NCBI GenBank assembly: GCA_020744425.1
Contig: JAGMUV010000011.1
Location: 186,001-250,000, forward strand
DNA from: Dactylonectria macrodidyma
Taxonomy: Eukaryota > Ascomycota > Sordariomycetes > Hypocreales > Nectriaceae
DNA: 64,000 nucleotides
Direction of reading: 5' to 3'
How positions within the stretch are numbered: the stretch's first letter is position 1; each line of letters begins with the position of its first letter. Below, piece by piece: positions 1-12,800 of the stretch. The notes below the pieces were generated by a model that was given only the letters and a program-made list of their open reading frames with translations, was not told where the DNA came from and searched no databases. Position numbers and translations under genes: made by a program.

Positions 1-127
1 CTCAGTTCACCCGATGACATCGAGCTAGAAGGCTTCAACTACAAATCTTCACACGCGGTTCTCTCTGTGCATCGATGACTCTCTGACGCTCCAAATCCCC
101 TGGGATCAGTCTGAATCATTTGGTGAA

Positions 128-2928
128 ATGTCGGCCCCTTCTGTGGTGGATGTTCGCTTCGAACATTACCGCCCTGGAAATACCCTTGGCGTCCATGAGA
201 CCAGTCCACGAATTTCTTGGCGCTTTGCCAATGTGCCCGAGAATTTTAAGCAAGTCGAGTACGAAATCGAACTTAGCGAGGTCAAGGGCCTAGAACCTGT
301 CAAATTATCTTCGATTCAGATCTCTTCCGAGGAGTCTCATCTTGTTCCCTGGACCGGAACCGAGCCCCTCGCCTCTAGAAACAGATATTCAGTCCGTATC
401 CGGGCTCGTGGAGATGGACAGACCGAATACCTTCCATGGAGCGAGCCTGCTTCTTTAGAACTCGGACTTCTTACTCGAAAGGACTGGACTGCAAAGCTTG
501 TTTCCGCTGCTTGGTCAGATGTCGACACGGACAAGCCTCAGCCCGAGGATCTGCTCCGAAAAGAATTCAAAGTTGCAGACAACGTCATCTCAGCACGGCT
601 TTACGTGACTGCACAGGGAATCTATGAAGCCGAGATCAATGGGAAACGAGTCGGTGACTATTTCCTAGCGCCGGGTTGGACCTCCTACGATGGTCAGTTG
701 CACTACCAAACGTACGATATCGCCGACCTTCTATCCTCCCAAACCAACTGTATTGGTTTCCGACTCGCCGAGGGATGGCATAGGGGAAGACTCTGTTTTG
801 GCGGTGGCCGACGTAATATCTACGGATCTCGTACCACTGTTCTGGCACAGCTCGAAATTCAGTATCGTGATGGGACAAGCCAAATCGTTGGCACTGACAA
901 TACTTGGACGGCGATCCAGGGGCCTATCCGCCTCGCTGAGATCTATGATGGCGAGACCTACGATGCCACAGCCGAAGTACCCAACTGGTCTAGCCCAGGT
1001 GACAGGTCAGAGGAGTGGAAAGTGGTCGACGAATTGCCTCCTCTTCCTGATACCCAGGATCTCATCGCCGGTTTCAAGGAGCCGGCGAGACGCCTTGACG
1101 TCGTGCAGCCGATTGAGAAGATCATAACTCCATCCGGAAAGATCATTCTCGATTTTGGACAGAACCTCGTGGGCTATCTGCGAGTTAAGAAGGTTAAGGG
1201 TCCGCGGGGCCACCGCCTAAATCTGTTACATGCCGAGGTTCTCGAGAACGGCGAGTTGGGAGTTCGTCCTCTCCGAGAAAGCAAAGCTCACGATGTCTAC
1301 GTTTTGAGAGGCGACGATTCAGGAGAATCGTACGAGCCTCGGTTCACATACCATGGCTTCCGATATGCCCAAATCGACGACTGGCCGTCGGAGGATATTG
1401 ACATCTTTGACGCCTTTGAGGCTATTGTCTGCAACACCGACATGGAAGAGACCGGTGCTTTCTCCTGCTCTGACCCAAAGATCAACAAACTGTTCTCAAA
1501 CACGAAATGGAGCATGAGAGGTAACTTCCTTTCAATTCCTACGGATTGTCCTCAGCGCGATGAACGTCTGGGTTGGACCGGAGACCTTGCGCTCTTTGCT
1601 CCGACAGCTACGTTCTTGTATGGCTGCTTTGGTGTTCTGAGAGATTGGCTCAGAGATGTGGCGTATGATCAAAAGGTACAGAATGGAATTCCGCCCATGG
1701 TCAGCCCGAATATTCTCCAAAAAGACTTTTTCTGGGGGAATGTCTGGCCTGGAGCTATCTGGCATGACGTGACTGTCCTGGCCCCTTGGGCTCTTTGGGA
1801 AGAAACCGGCGATACTACGATCCTCACGCAACAGTACCAGTCCATGGTTGATTGGCTGGGTGTGATTCCTCGAAACAAGTCTGGCTGCACCCATCTGTGG
1901 GACTTTAAGGCTTTCCAGCTCGCGGTGAGTGGCCCTGAGTTACCACGAATGGGCTTAACTAATGACAACTGCAGGACTGGCTTGACCCCAATGCACCTCC
2001 GGACGAGCCATTCAAGGCTGTGACCGACCCACCGCTGGTTGCCAACGCCTTTCTCATCAAGTCTTTGGATTTGGTAGCTCACGTTGCAAAGTTGCTTGGT
2101 CGAACAGACGACGCGACTAAGTACGAGGCCGAGGCTGAAGATGCACGAAAGGAGTTCGCCGAGGAGTACGTGAGCGGAAATGGACGCATCATCTCAGACT
2201 CGCAGACAGCCTATGCGCTCGCCATTTGCTTCAACCTCCTCTCACCGCTCCAGACGACGCGAGCCGGTGATCGACTGGCGGATGTTGTCCGTAACAATTC
2301 CTTCCGGATTGGCACTGGATTCGCAGGCACGCCCTTTGTTTGCGAGGCTCTTGCGAGCACAGGAAACATCGATGTTGCCTATAAGATGCTGTTGAATGAG
2401 AAGTGCCCCTCGTGGCTGTATCCCATCTCCATGGGAGCGACGACTATCTGGGAGCGCTGGAACAGCATGATGCCTGATGGGTCTATCAACCCGGGAGAGA
2501 TGACCTCTTTTAACCACTACGCCTTTGGAGCTGTGGCAAAGTTCATGGTCGAGCGTCTTGCTGGCTTGCAACGTCTGAGCCCAGGCTGGAAGACATCCAG
2601 AGTTGAGCCTGTGCTCGGTGGTGGATTCAGATCTGCCGAAGCATCTCACCTTACTCCTTATGGGACAGTATCGAGTAGCTGGTCGGTTGCAGAAGACAAG
2701 GAGGGACTGCTGAAGCTCACTCTTGACGTCGTAGTCCCGCCAACAACGACAATGGAGGTCGCGTTGCCGGGTCTAGAAGGACCCAAGACCGAGGTGGTCG
2801 GCTCAGGGAAATGGTCGTTCTCGACTTTGGTGAAGGAAAGCGACATTAGGCCAGAAAAAGAGCCGAAGCGAGGCTTCCCTTATGATCTTATAGAAGAGAT
2901 CGAGGCCAAGCGTGACTCGAATGAGTAA
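128..2928 (+). CDS. GH78 alpha-L-rhamnosidase
   Basis: Bacterial-type alpha-L-rhamnosidase, releasing terminal rhamnose from plant glycosides, flavonoids or pectin side chains. Two exons, 128..1924 and 1975..2928, flank a 50-nt GTGAGT...CAG intron in phase 0; the product is 916 aa. The N-terminal beta-sandwich domains are followed by the (alpha/alpha)6 barrel. The family motif around DCPQRDER lies at residues 473-480, followed by LGWTGD, the acidic cluster associated with catalysis. The exon junction restores a DWLDP-type motif typical of the family. No signal peptide is visible from this Met, so the enzyme may be cytoplasmic, acting on imported glycosides. It sits at the left edge near other plant-polymer enzymes. 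Family confidence is high; substrate is not determined. Confidence 0.93.
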
Positions 2929-4118
2929 TGTAGACCTTGTGTTGTTGAAGGACTTTATCAAGGTAAGGAGTACTTAGTCATTTATTGATGAATAGATTGG
3001 ACTTCGAACTCAGTCAATGTCTTGAGGAGATGCCAAAAACAAGGCAGGTACGGTACCTGCAGGGGGCTGGTCGGGTGAATGAAGAAGAGCATCCAAGATA
3101 GATGCGCTTCACGAATGTAGGATTGGTAAAAGTACCGATAAGTAGAGGCACCGCATTGTCACTCGATGGGGCTACTTCTCCCCGATAATCCGTCAGCGAG
3201 TTGCATTAGACAAACGAATTAGCCTTGACCCTTGTTCAAGGCGGGGTTTTGGTATTCAGAGAGCTGCTAAAGCCAGGGATTTAACTCCGATAGCTTGTGA
3301 AGCCCCACAACTCTTTAACGTCATGAACAGGGTCTGAGATAAAGATGGTTTTAGCGATGAACGCTTCACCCCGCAGTCTCACCGACTGATTAGCGTCTGC
3401 TAACTATGCAGCTCGATCATATTGTAGCTCTGGGGTAGCATGTGTTATCAATGCTATTGTGTTAGGTAACACTTTTTTGTGTCTTATTGTACAGCTATCG
3501 GCGAGTATGTGATAGGCACGGCCGGAATAGGAGCCTTGGCGCTGCTATTCCCCTCTTAGTCTCCGGGTCTCGGGGTTGAGATGGTGTTAGCAGTTCGTCA
3601 AGCGGAGGGGCAGATAAGGAAGTGGAAACCTCGGAGTTTAAACCTGCTCTGACGACGTCACTGAGAGGAGTTAGTCGCGAACTGGCAAGGAACCTTCTTG
3701 GGTATGTGGTACCGAGAGACTGAACGAGACGACTGGTCAACATGGCCTTTGGCACCCGAAGCCGCCATGCTTCCCTGGAATTGTGTAATCCCTTGTACGT
3801 ATCTAGAATATTCCCTTTTTTGGCCTATTTCCGCCATGCATCCCATCAAGAGGCTTAGTCATGCAGGAAATCAGGGTCTCTTAAATGCACCATTGTCAAT
3901 CAAGGCGCAGTTTGTACCACATCTATGACAGGCCTAAAGCACCTGTCAAGCCTCTCATATCTCGGAGCTTGATTTGAGTGCGAGAGTGGAGATACCATGA
4001 AAGGGAGGTATAAAGTGTAGCAATATCCTCACTTGATTCTCAGTGGTTGAATCAGGCTCGCCAAATATTTTGAGTTATACAATCGTGGAATCACTTCATC
4101 TCACCAAGCCTTGTTGCA
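2929..4118. other. intergenic, no gene recognised
   Basis: About 1.2 kb between the rhamnosidase and the asparaginase-like gene. Only short open frames without family resemblance are present. The right end holds the asparaginase-like promoter. Confidence 0.6.
4009..4015 (+). promoter_or_regulatory. TATA box of the asparaginase-like gene
   Basis: TATAAAG about 105 bp before the ATG at 4119, a usual distance for a focused fungal promoter. Confidence 0.55.
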
Positions 4119-5599
4119 ATGTTCGCTCGAACTCTGACCACTGCCGCCTGGGCGATGGCCCTTGGCGCTGTTGCGTTGCCAGTCGCACAGGCTTCCTTTG
4201 ATTCGGATCTCGAATGGATCTCTACCAACTCATCGTTGCCTAAAGTTGTGTGAGTGACGCTGATAATTAATTCTCAACACACCGTACTGACCCGTGGCAA
4301 TAGCATCTATAGTGCAAGGGGCACAATTTTGTCCGCTTCGAATTACAGTCGACTAGACAACGTCAATTATGGCTCTGGAGTTGGACCTACGCCTCAGGAG
4401 TTGATCGGCAATATTTCTGAAGTATTGGATGTTGCTCAGTTAGCTGTGGTCAACTTCGATGTCTCTGGTGGTAGCTCTGGCCTGAATTCGTCTCTCTATC
4501 TCAACATCAGCCAGCACGCGAACCGACAGCTTTGCTCCGATGATTCTGATATTGTTGGCGCAATTATGTTCCATGGCACCAACACCTTAGAAGAAACCGT
4601 AAGTGTAACTTGAAACGAAGGCACACACGGTGCTGACGGCTTGTAGGCCTTCGGCGTTGACTTGACATTCAACTGCTCCAAGCCATTCATTGCAACCGGT
4701 GCGATGCGTCCAGATAGCTACATTTCCCCAGACGGTCGATCGAACTTTTACCAAGCTGTCGCAGCTGCCGTATCGCCAGCATCGCGTAACCGCGGTGGCC
4801 TTATTGCCTTCAACGATAGGTGAGCACACTAGACAACACTCCTCTTGGATCCAATTTGACCGACTTAGAATCACGTCAATCTTCTACTCTACCAAGCTGA
4901 ATGCCAACACCCCTGATACTTTTAAGTCTCCCGAACAAGGAACCTTGGGTGCGTTTCTTGCAGGGCAACCTTTCTACTATTTCGACGCTGCATACCCGAC
5001 TGGTCGACCTCACTTTGATATCAGCAACTCTACGGAGCTTCCTTCTGTCATTATCCTTTACGGCCACCGTGAGTAGCCATACTAACAAAGTGATGTCTGA
5101 ACGGAATCATGTACTGACTAATTTTTAGAGGGTTTTGATGCCTCGTTGATGTATGCCGCAGTCGTCAATGGAGCTAAGTAGGTAACATCCCGAGCATCAT
5201 GAGATTCATTTTGCTGACCATCTCTTCAGGGGCTTGGTTGTCCTAGGCCCTGGCGCAGCTCAGCTTAGTCCGAGCGCGCGGTTGGCCGCTGAGGATCTCT
5301 TTGGGCAGGGGATCCCAACTGTAGCCGTTGCTCGTCCAGTAACTGGCACTGGAGTTCCTGGTCGATTCCCAGGTTCTATGTATGTTTTGGCATTCCCCAT
5401 GGCAAAACTAGCAGAAACGTATCCTAACACTTTGCCTAGTTTCTATTCTTCCTATGTTGGTGCAGAGCAAGCCAGAATTATGCTTCAGCTTGCCATCAAT
5501 GCTGGCCTCAGTCTCGATGAGATCCGAGACACGTTTGAGACTCCTCTTCGAAAAGCAGTATATGGTTCTTGGGCTGCCCAGAAGGTTTACTACCTTTAA
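4119..5599 (+). CDS. secreted L-asparaginase-like protein with altered catalytic Asp
   Basis: Asparaginase/glutaminase family, normally converting L-asparagine to aspartate and ammonia. Six exons: 4119..4249, 4304..4598, 4647..4819, 4869..5068, 5129..5177, 5230..5599, giving 405 aa; all junctions keep frame. Residues 1-25 are a signal peptide, so it is probably secreted. The first active-site loop survives as RGTI (Thr51), the second reads HGTNT at 134-138 where active enzymes have HGTDT, and the GAMRP motif and the Lys of the third motif (about 209) are present. The catalytic triad is Thr-Asp-Lys in the family, so the Asp-to-Asn change at 137 should lower or abolish amidohydrolase activity. 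It could be a pseudoenzyme or have another amide substrate. Family confidence is high, activity doubtful. Confidence 0.87.
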
Positions 5600-5813
5600 T
5601 GTATTTATGAAGCACTAGTTCAATCACGATCTGAATGTAGAAATGGGCACGTCTATAGTAAAACAATCACACATTGGACTGGCTGTGAAGAATGACAAAG
5701 TATGTACTGAATTAAATACCAGATTTAGGATATGAATATATATACACCGAGAACCTGCCCCGTCCTAGTCTTAACCGATCATCTCGTCGGTCAGTGTCAT
5801 GGAGTGAAGCCAT

Positions 5814-6893
5814 TTAGCAAGCAGCGCCGCCGCTGGGAATGCCCTTGCACTTGGTGGAGGTCTTGCCACCGGTGACCTTGTTGTTGGTCCAGGTCCAGTT
5901 CTTGCAAGAGGCGCAAAGGATGTAGATGTTGGTGCCACTGGACTTGACAGAGCCAGTGACCTTGTTGATGGTGACATCGGTGATGGGAACACCTGAGGTG
6001 GGGGTACCGGTGGGAGAGCCGTTCTCGTAGTCCTGCTCGATGACGATGCCGTACTTGGCAATGTTGGAGAGAGTGATGCCGTCGTACTTGACGTCAGAGA
6101 CAGAGCCGGTGGCGCCAGAAACAGTCTTGATGCGGACACCGTTGTCAGAGTCAGAGATCTTGGAGTTGAGAATTCGGACGGTCTTGACAGTGTTGTCACT
6201 GCGGCCGCCAACGGAGCCGATGGAAAGACCGTGGCCACCGCTGCAGTTTCCGCCAGTGAAGGTGATGTTAGTTCCAGAGTTGATGGCCAGGCAGTCGTCC
6301 TGGTTCTTGACGATGGCGCCAGAGATGTAGACACCGGTGGAGGAGCCAACATCGAAAGCATCGGTGTTGTGCCCGCCCTTGGAGTCTCCCAGAGAGTTAT
6401 CCAGGGTGACGTCGTACACTCCCAGGTTGGTGACAGTGTTGATGCTGAAAGCCTGGACGGGGGTGTTCAGGACGTTAAGACCCTTGATGTTGGAGTTCTT
6501 GAGGGAGTGGGCGCTGAAGAACTTGGGCTTGGTCTTGCCGCCGTTGCTTCCCTTGGTGTCCCACCATCGCTCACCGTGGCAGTTGATGGAGTGGCCAGAG
6601 GCGCCATCGATGAGGATGTTGCTGCCACTGAAGGAGATCAGAGGACCCTCCCACTCCTTGTACCCGAAGGTGGTGGTTCCCTGGAAGGTGACATGAGTGC
6701 CGGAGTTGAGCTTGGTCAAGTCCAGAGTGGTACCGGCGGGGACAGCAATGTCCTTGAGGATAATGGAAGAGCAGCTGGCCTTGTTCTTGATGGCGGTGGC
6801 AGCGTCAGTGAAAGTGCAGCTGGCACGGGGGCCAACGGGGGTGGCAATAACAGCCGAGGCGAGAGCGCCGAGGAAGACGAGAGAAGAGTGCAT
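5814..6893 (-). CDS. GH28 endopolygalacturonase
   Basis: Secreted endopolygalacturonase that cleaves alpha-1,4 links in homogalacturonan, the pectin backbone. Single exon, 359 aa, the usual size. Residues 1-18 are a signal peptide, with a short propeptide ending near Arg23. All four signature blocks are present: NTD at 176-178, QDD at 198-200, GHG at 220-222 and RIK at 254-256, supplying the three catalytic Asp residues, the His and the substrate-binding Arg-Lys. Paired Cys residues fit the disulfides of fungal enzymes, and the protein ends with Cys359. Codon choice is strongly biased to C-ending codons, as in highly expressed secreted enzymes. The adjacent GH78 gene suggests a pectin-degradation role. 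Very secure. Confidence 0.97.
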   Translation of the reverse strand: MHSSLVFLGALASAVIATPVGPRASCTFTDAATAIKNKASCSSIILKDIAVPAGTTLDLTKLNSGTHVTFQGTTTFGYKEWEGPLISFSGSNILIDGASGHSINCHGERWWDTKGSNGGKTKPKFFSAHSLKNSNIKGLNVLNTPVQAFSINTVTNLGVYDVTLDNSLGDSKGGHNTDAFDVGSSTGVYISGAIVKNQDDCLAINSGTNITFTGGNCSGGHGLSIGSVGGRSDNTVKTVRILNSKISDSDNGVRIKTVSGATGSVSDVKYDGITLSNIAKYGIVIEQDYENGSPTGTPTSGVPITDVTINKVTGSVKSSGTNIYILCASCKNWTWTNNKVTGGKTSTKCKGIPSGGAAC

Positions 6894-9800
6894 GGTTGCT
6901 GAGTGTTAACTGTTGGCTATATCAAATAGCGAAGAGAGTTTGAAAGAGTGTGGTTAAAGATGTAAGAAAAGAACTGTTGATGATGTGAAATGAACTGGTT
7001 TGGAAGGAAAAGATAGAACACTTCGAAGCCATCACGGATGTCTTATAGTAGTCGTTGAATGAGGTCGACGTGGGGAAACCCACACAACCGGTTCAGCGGC
7101 TCTTCGTATTTCCCCCCTTACGGAAAATGAAATGACACCGAGAGTACCGTACAGTCCATTGACAATGCCCCATAATCCATTGATGGAAACCCCTTTGGCG
7201 TGGCCCATTTGGCGGTCATTGCATTTGGTGAAGGTGTTCGTGAAGCTGTAACGGTGAATCTCGGTCCGCACGGCACCAAGCGAACGATTTAATTTGGACG
7301 AATTCGCACGAGTCTGGGGTCCACTGTATTCCTGAATTTCGGCTTGAGCCGCGGGCAGTTAGCCTCCGAAGGCCTGGACGGGTTGGATCTCTGAGGGCAT
7401 CCCTGCAACGGCTAAGACGGCAATCAAGGGCCTCATTCGAAGTTTCACTAAAAATTCTGGAACCGCGCCATTCCGCCGCACTAAGCACGACTAATGATGG
7501 TTATCAATGAAGCTTCTTCAAACGAAACGCTCTTCAAAGCGGTACTGCGCACTACTAAGTGCCAGTTTGGATCATGCAGACGTCCTTCTATTGGTGGTCT
7601 TGGAATTGACCGAGTCGCCGCCACATGGCTGCCATGTCATGGGCGCATCGCCAAGAACCGATATTGCCGATAACAGTGGAGACGAATCCCGAGATGCTGG
7701 GTCCGTGGAATACGAGTAAATGGTCATGGATCCGTCAGCATCAGGAATTGTTTGGATTGTTATGGACCAAGTACCGCATTGTGCCGCTCAGCTAAATGTC
7801 TATGCGGCGCATAACCTGAAGCTATCACATCGGTGGAGGAGAAAACAGACATTGACCGCACCACATGTAGCAGGTGGCCCGTATAATTGGGTAGAGAGCT
7901 TAGGCTGCGTGACGATCTACTACGAAGTACAGATACTATATCTGAGGTAGGGAGATCCTTGCATGCAAACCAAACGCTGCCGAGTTCCGATCATGGGAAT
8001 AATTGTTTTGACTGCTACGTCTGCTCTTGGCGATGAACATGACATGGAGTTCAGAACATACATGCCAACCGTCATGGGTCACGATAGTTGTTCCAGAATC
8101 AGCTCAAGATGCCCGCAACGCCACAACTTCTCGGTGTCACGGCCTCCGGGACTTCACCATGTCGTCCAGAAACGAAACTGAAGACAATTGTAACAGGCTC
8201 TGCATGAGTTCGATATTCGACGCCTTTCATCAATGCCTACAAAGCCGAAAGAAAATGAGGCTCATTAGTTGAAAGTTAGGTGTGCTTCCATGTAGCTCAA
8301 TCACATACAAACTCCGATCCTGTGAGTTCAAGGTGTTTTACTGCAACTACACGATATGTCTTCATATTAAGTTAGATTTTTTCCGCAGTGGAATGGTTAC
8401 AAACATGATCCACGTCTATGCTTGACATCCTGTGACTCCTGGCTGGACTAGCTATGGATTACATACGTACCATTAAACGGCCGCCCGCAAGTGTTTGTCT
8501 TTACCCAAAAGCTCTCGGCAATCCCCATGTGTCCGAGGGCCGTTAACTACCAGGGTTCATCATTCTCGTAGGCGGAATCTTGTTGTCCCGTTTGGTGGAA
8601 GCACAGTCTCATTGGAGGCTTTGAACTGTGAAGGAATCTGGCAGGGTACCAGGGAGGAATTCCCCAAAGTCAAAAATAGGTGCCTGGTGCGAGGCTCATC
8701 GTCCTCCTCCACCCACCACGACGCCGAACACCTACTCACCGTCTTGTTATTGGCCTAAAAAAAGCAATTAGAATAATCCTATAGATTTGGAAGAAGAAGA
8801 AAGGGCTAGTCTCATTGCTCGACTCAACGAACGTCAACAACGAGTCTGCGTAGAGTTTCTCAATTGAGAAGACGTTGTATCTGTCGTGAGATCATGTTCT
8901 CCAGGTACATTGGTATGACTTTGAGGGCTCAGATGCGGTGTGTTCCACCTCAAAGCAAGCATTTGAGGACGGAATCCGTGCAGTAAGCTCTAAAATTGCT
9001 AGAATAAGAGACAACACGTGTAGCATGCCCAGTCCTCGAAAAAGAATGCAGGGTAGTAGTACCAATCTGTGAGCTGCATAACCGGGGTTCTTTCTGTTGG
9101 GATGCGGGGGAACCTCTGATTTTATAGGAGTGGCATGGTTGGTACGACCTTTAGCTTAAAACCCACCGTTGAGAACTCGAGGAAGGGAAGGGGGGACATG
9201 GAAGCTTGGCTGCCAAGCACTTTTGAGTTAGTGTAGCCGCACTCGTATGTGGTAAACCCCTGTTTCGGCTGGAAGTCAAATCAAGAGGCAGGTACTATAT
9301 CCATCCACTGTGGACCTGTGACGTGGTGTTGGCAAGCAACGGCCGCCTTTGGACTTGAAATGATTGCGCAAAGTTGAATGTGGCGTTGGCTTTGGTTAGT
9401 GGTGGACTGGCGGCGTTCGGTGTTGATGGTGTGGGCCGCGGTTGTAGAATGGACGGGATTTTTGTCAAATACCCCAGCTGAGTGGATTTCCCCTCTTATC
9501 GGAGTAAACTAAAACGAACGAATATAGCAGGGGGGAGAAGGGCTAAGCAAATAGCGCACATGATTTCCTTGATAAGTCGACACGAACCCCAGCAACTCCA
9601 CACACCAAGCTGCAGGCTGAGCATCAACGTTCAGCTGAGCATCAGCAGTCTTCATGGTCGACTAAGCTCACCTTAGGAACCGCAAGTTACAGTTGTGCCA
9701 TTACCTACTGCATAGTTTCAAAAGCTGGGGTTTCCGTGGAGGAGCGATGCACTTTATATACACGGAGATGGTACTATATTTCCAGCCCCGCCATCTAGCA

Positions 9801-12800
9801 AGACCGCTATGAGCTTTAAGCATCTTGGAATTTTCAGTTCAAAGCTAAACCTCGAGTGGAACTTGGTGGTTCAGTATGAAGGAGTCTGTAGCTGGTTGGT
9901 GTTGATATGTTTGCGGCTTGTATGCCCATTTGTTTGACGAGTTTGGCCTACAATCTAGACCGGGGTCTGGCCTACATCCCTTACGCCCATCTCGCGTCTT
10001 GGTCACATCTACGTGAGCTTAGCCATTCTTTGCTAGCCTCTAGATAGCAGCTAGATCACCTGCGACGACCCCTGACAAATCACATGCCAAGTTTGAGAAA
10101 CCAGCATCGTGTGACCCGCAAAACAAGAGTTTCCCACAGATGATCTTGTAGACAGTCGAGGTGAAGGCGGACAACTGATCATAGACCATGCGCTTACTTG
10201 GTTCTCTGGTAAGGCAGGACAATTTCTCGACTTAGACATTGATTTCAAATTCAGAGTAAGTTTCCTATAGAATATAGCCGGCAAATGTCGCACATTTTGG
10301 GAAAATCGTCACCAACAATGAGCATATTTCAAGTAGACAGGTCTCCCAATGAGACGCTATGAGAAAGGAGGCATATGACTCATCTTGCGAAGGTAACAGT
10401 CATATCTAACCGGCGCCTTTCTAAGGACTTTTAGACCTTGTAATCGAAGTGCTACATACTACCCTTTGATGCAATTTCAGATTCAACGCGTTGGTATCAC
10501 GATGTTATTATGGAAGAGTTTAAGGCTTGACTATGTTTTTGTCATTGTGCCAGCGACTCACCATTGAAGAAGCGGACAGCCACTTACAAAGAAGCCAAAG
10601 CCCATCGTGATATAGTAGTGGTTATTAACGATCTCATCAGTGTTGTGCCTAAGATGAAGTTCACCGCAAGCTTATACCACCACTACCAGTGGCGTGTAAG
10701 GCTTGCGATTGGTCCTCATGTCGCAGGTTTTCAACTATCTTGGGGAAAGTTCGTAAGAGATGCCAGCCTCATGCTCGAAGGAAGGAAGGCGGGGCTGTGT
10801 GTATTTGCACGGAGATTAATGTACTTACATCCCAAGTATATGTGTGTGTATGTATGGATGGGTGGGATGCTGAGCTGAAATGGGCCAAGTGAGTGTTAAT
10901 TGCGGGTTTTGAACCCCTATATCTCAAGGCTGGATCAACTAAGGATCCAGCCATCTCGTTAGTACTAGGCCATCGCACTTTACGCGTTTACGAAGTTCCA
11001 TGGATTGCGTCTCAAGCAGCAAGAGGATCTCGGGAAGCATTTAGACACATCTTGGGCATCAGTATCAGCGGCAGCAAACCATTCATGTCCCCTGAAAGCC
11101 AGTGAATGAATCCCAGTGTGTAAGTTAGTGAGGGTGGGTTGCCTGACTTAAAACGACAGCATGAAGCGAGATATGAGGAATGAGCTCTCGCTATAGACCC
11201 CACCCATTTCCCTATGATGTATCTGATGCAAAAAAGCCAGGTTACTAGACAAGTTGATGCAGCTGTCTGAGAGTCTTATTGGAAGAGCAGATGTCTTTCT
11301 AACTATGTCTATACTTTTTGGACTGATAGCAGCACCCTTGGGGACGTCATATTCATTATATTTATGAGCCCTGTCTCGTCGTTGAGTGCGAGCTCCGACA
11401 TATGCTGCTCTCCCGAATGTAGACTGGGCTGCTGGCCACTCGACTTAAACAAAACGTTCAGCTCAGCCGAGTCAGGTGGGCTTCAAAACCCCTATAAATC
11501 CACCCCAATCGCCATTTCAGGAGTAGCCCAAACTTCCGTGCCGAAGCCTTGTGTTATTTTCTTCTTTGTCTTAGCATGCTACTCTACCCTGGCTCAGGGT
11601 GGCCAGGGGCACTTAAGGCACAGCCTCCCTTCCAAAGTCACTGTCTTTTCGGGTTCCTCCTGTCGTCATGAAGCTTATTGTGATATGGAACCTTCGTATG
11701 TATTACCTGGATTTTTATTGGCGGCACCCACTCCTCTGCATTGAGGTAATGAGCCTTGACATACCGACAAAGCTCACCATTTTTGAGCAAGAAAACGCAG
11801 CGACGACCTAGATCTACTGTGTAGATGATCATTTCGGCAAGTGATGGGTTTACGCGACTTAGGTAAGTTATCATACAGTACATAGACCTGTTCACCCATC
11901 TTGGCGACCTTGCTGCCGGGCGTGTCGTTGGACTTCACTTGAGCTGATGGAATTAACGTGTTTCATTTCGAGCATCATTGTGTGCTGGTTATCCTGCATG
12001 ACTGGGGGAAGGGAGTTGGCCAGATTCGAACCTTGCTTTGGGTTGTCAATCACTGAGTCCTAATGGTGATGATGAGCTTGCGCGGGATGCCACCATCGCG
12101 CGTGATATGTCCTAGCGCAAGATCGATGAAGCCGCCAGTGAACGCGCCGCTCACTAAGTTGATTTCAAATTGAGATTGATCCTCCAGAAATGCATTGTCG
12201 CTGCCAGATACAGAGGCTGCGAAGCGGTCGTCCACTTAGCAATAGCTTTCCCGACCGTTGAATTGGCTGGAGTGCTCCGCGTTAATGTCCTAACGACATG
12301 ACGAGAGGCTCTGGTGTAGGTGCGATATTGGGCTTTGCGATTGATGAAGGAGGTAACAAATCCTGATGACGAGGGTCTAAGTAATTGCTTCCCGATGACG
12401 CGGTGAAGACGAATTGGACTTGGCCTTATAACGGGGCGCAAATGGGATGAATACTTTGCCAGAAGGATGCGAGAAGTCAACACCCCTGCTAGAAGGTTCC
12501 GATATTGTATAGAATGCACTCCGCAATGCGCTAAATTAATTCTCGGGATCAAACGGCCTCTTGCGTCATTCCGCCGAACCTTCACACCCTCCTAGAGCTG
12601 GCGGTTTGGCTTCGATACGACGTGGCGGCGATCAGACGGCTGGATGCAACCACCCTGGGTTGGTGCCGCGTGATGGTTGCTACGATAAGGACTATGTAGT
12701 CGCCGGACCCTTGCAGTTCGAGATATCTCCCATTGAGATAAGATAGGATCTTGATAACAGACAAAGTTGGTTTCAATGTCGAGCCTACCTAAGCTGAGAT

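Noticed and set aside
6231..6902. 223-codon open frame opposite the polygalacturonase
   Set aside because: Antisense shadow of a strongly codon-biased gene; no family resemblance.
12010..12090. Possible minus-strand tRNA (GGTTCGAATC)
   Set aside because: No matching stems for the T-arm or acceptor.
12154..12585. 143-codon minus-strand frame in the gene-poor region
   Set aside because: Arg-rich composition, no domain, no promoter or splice support.
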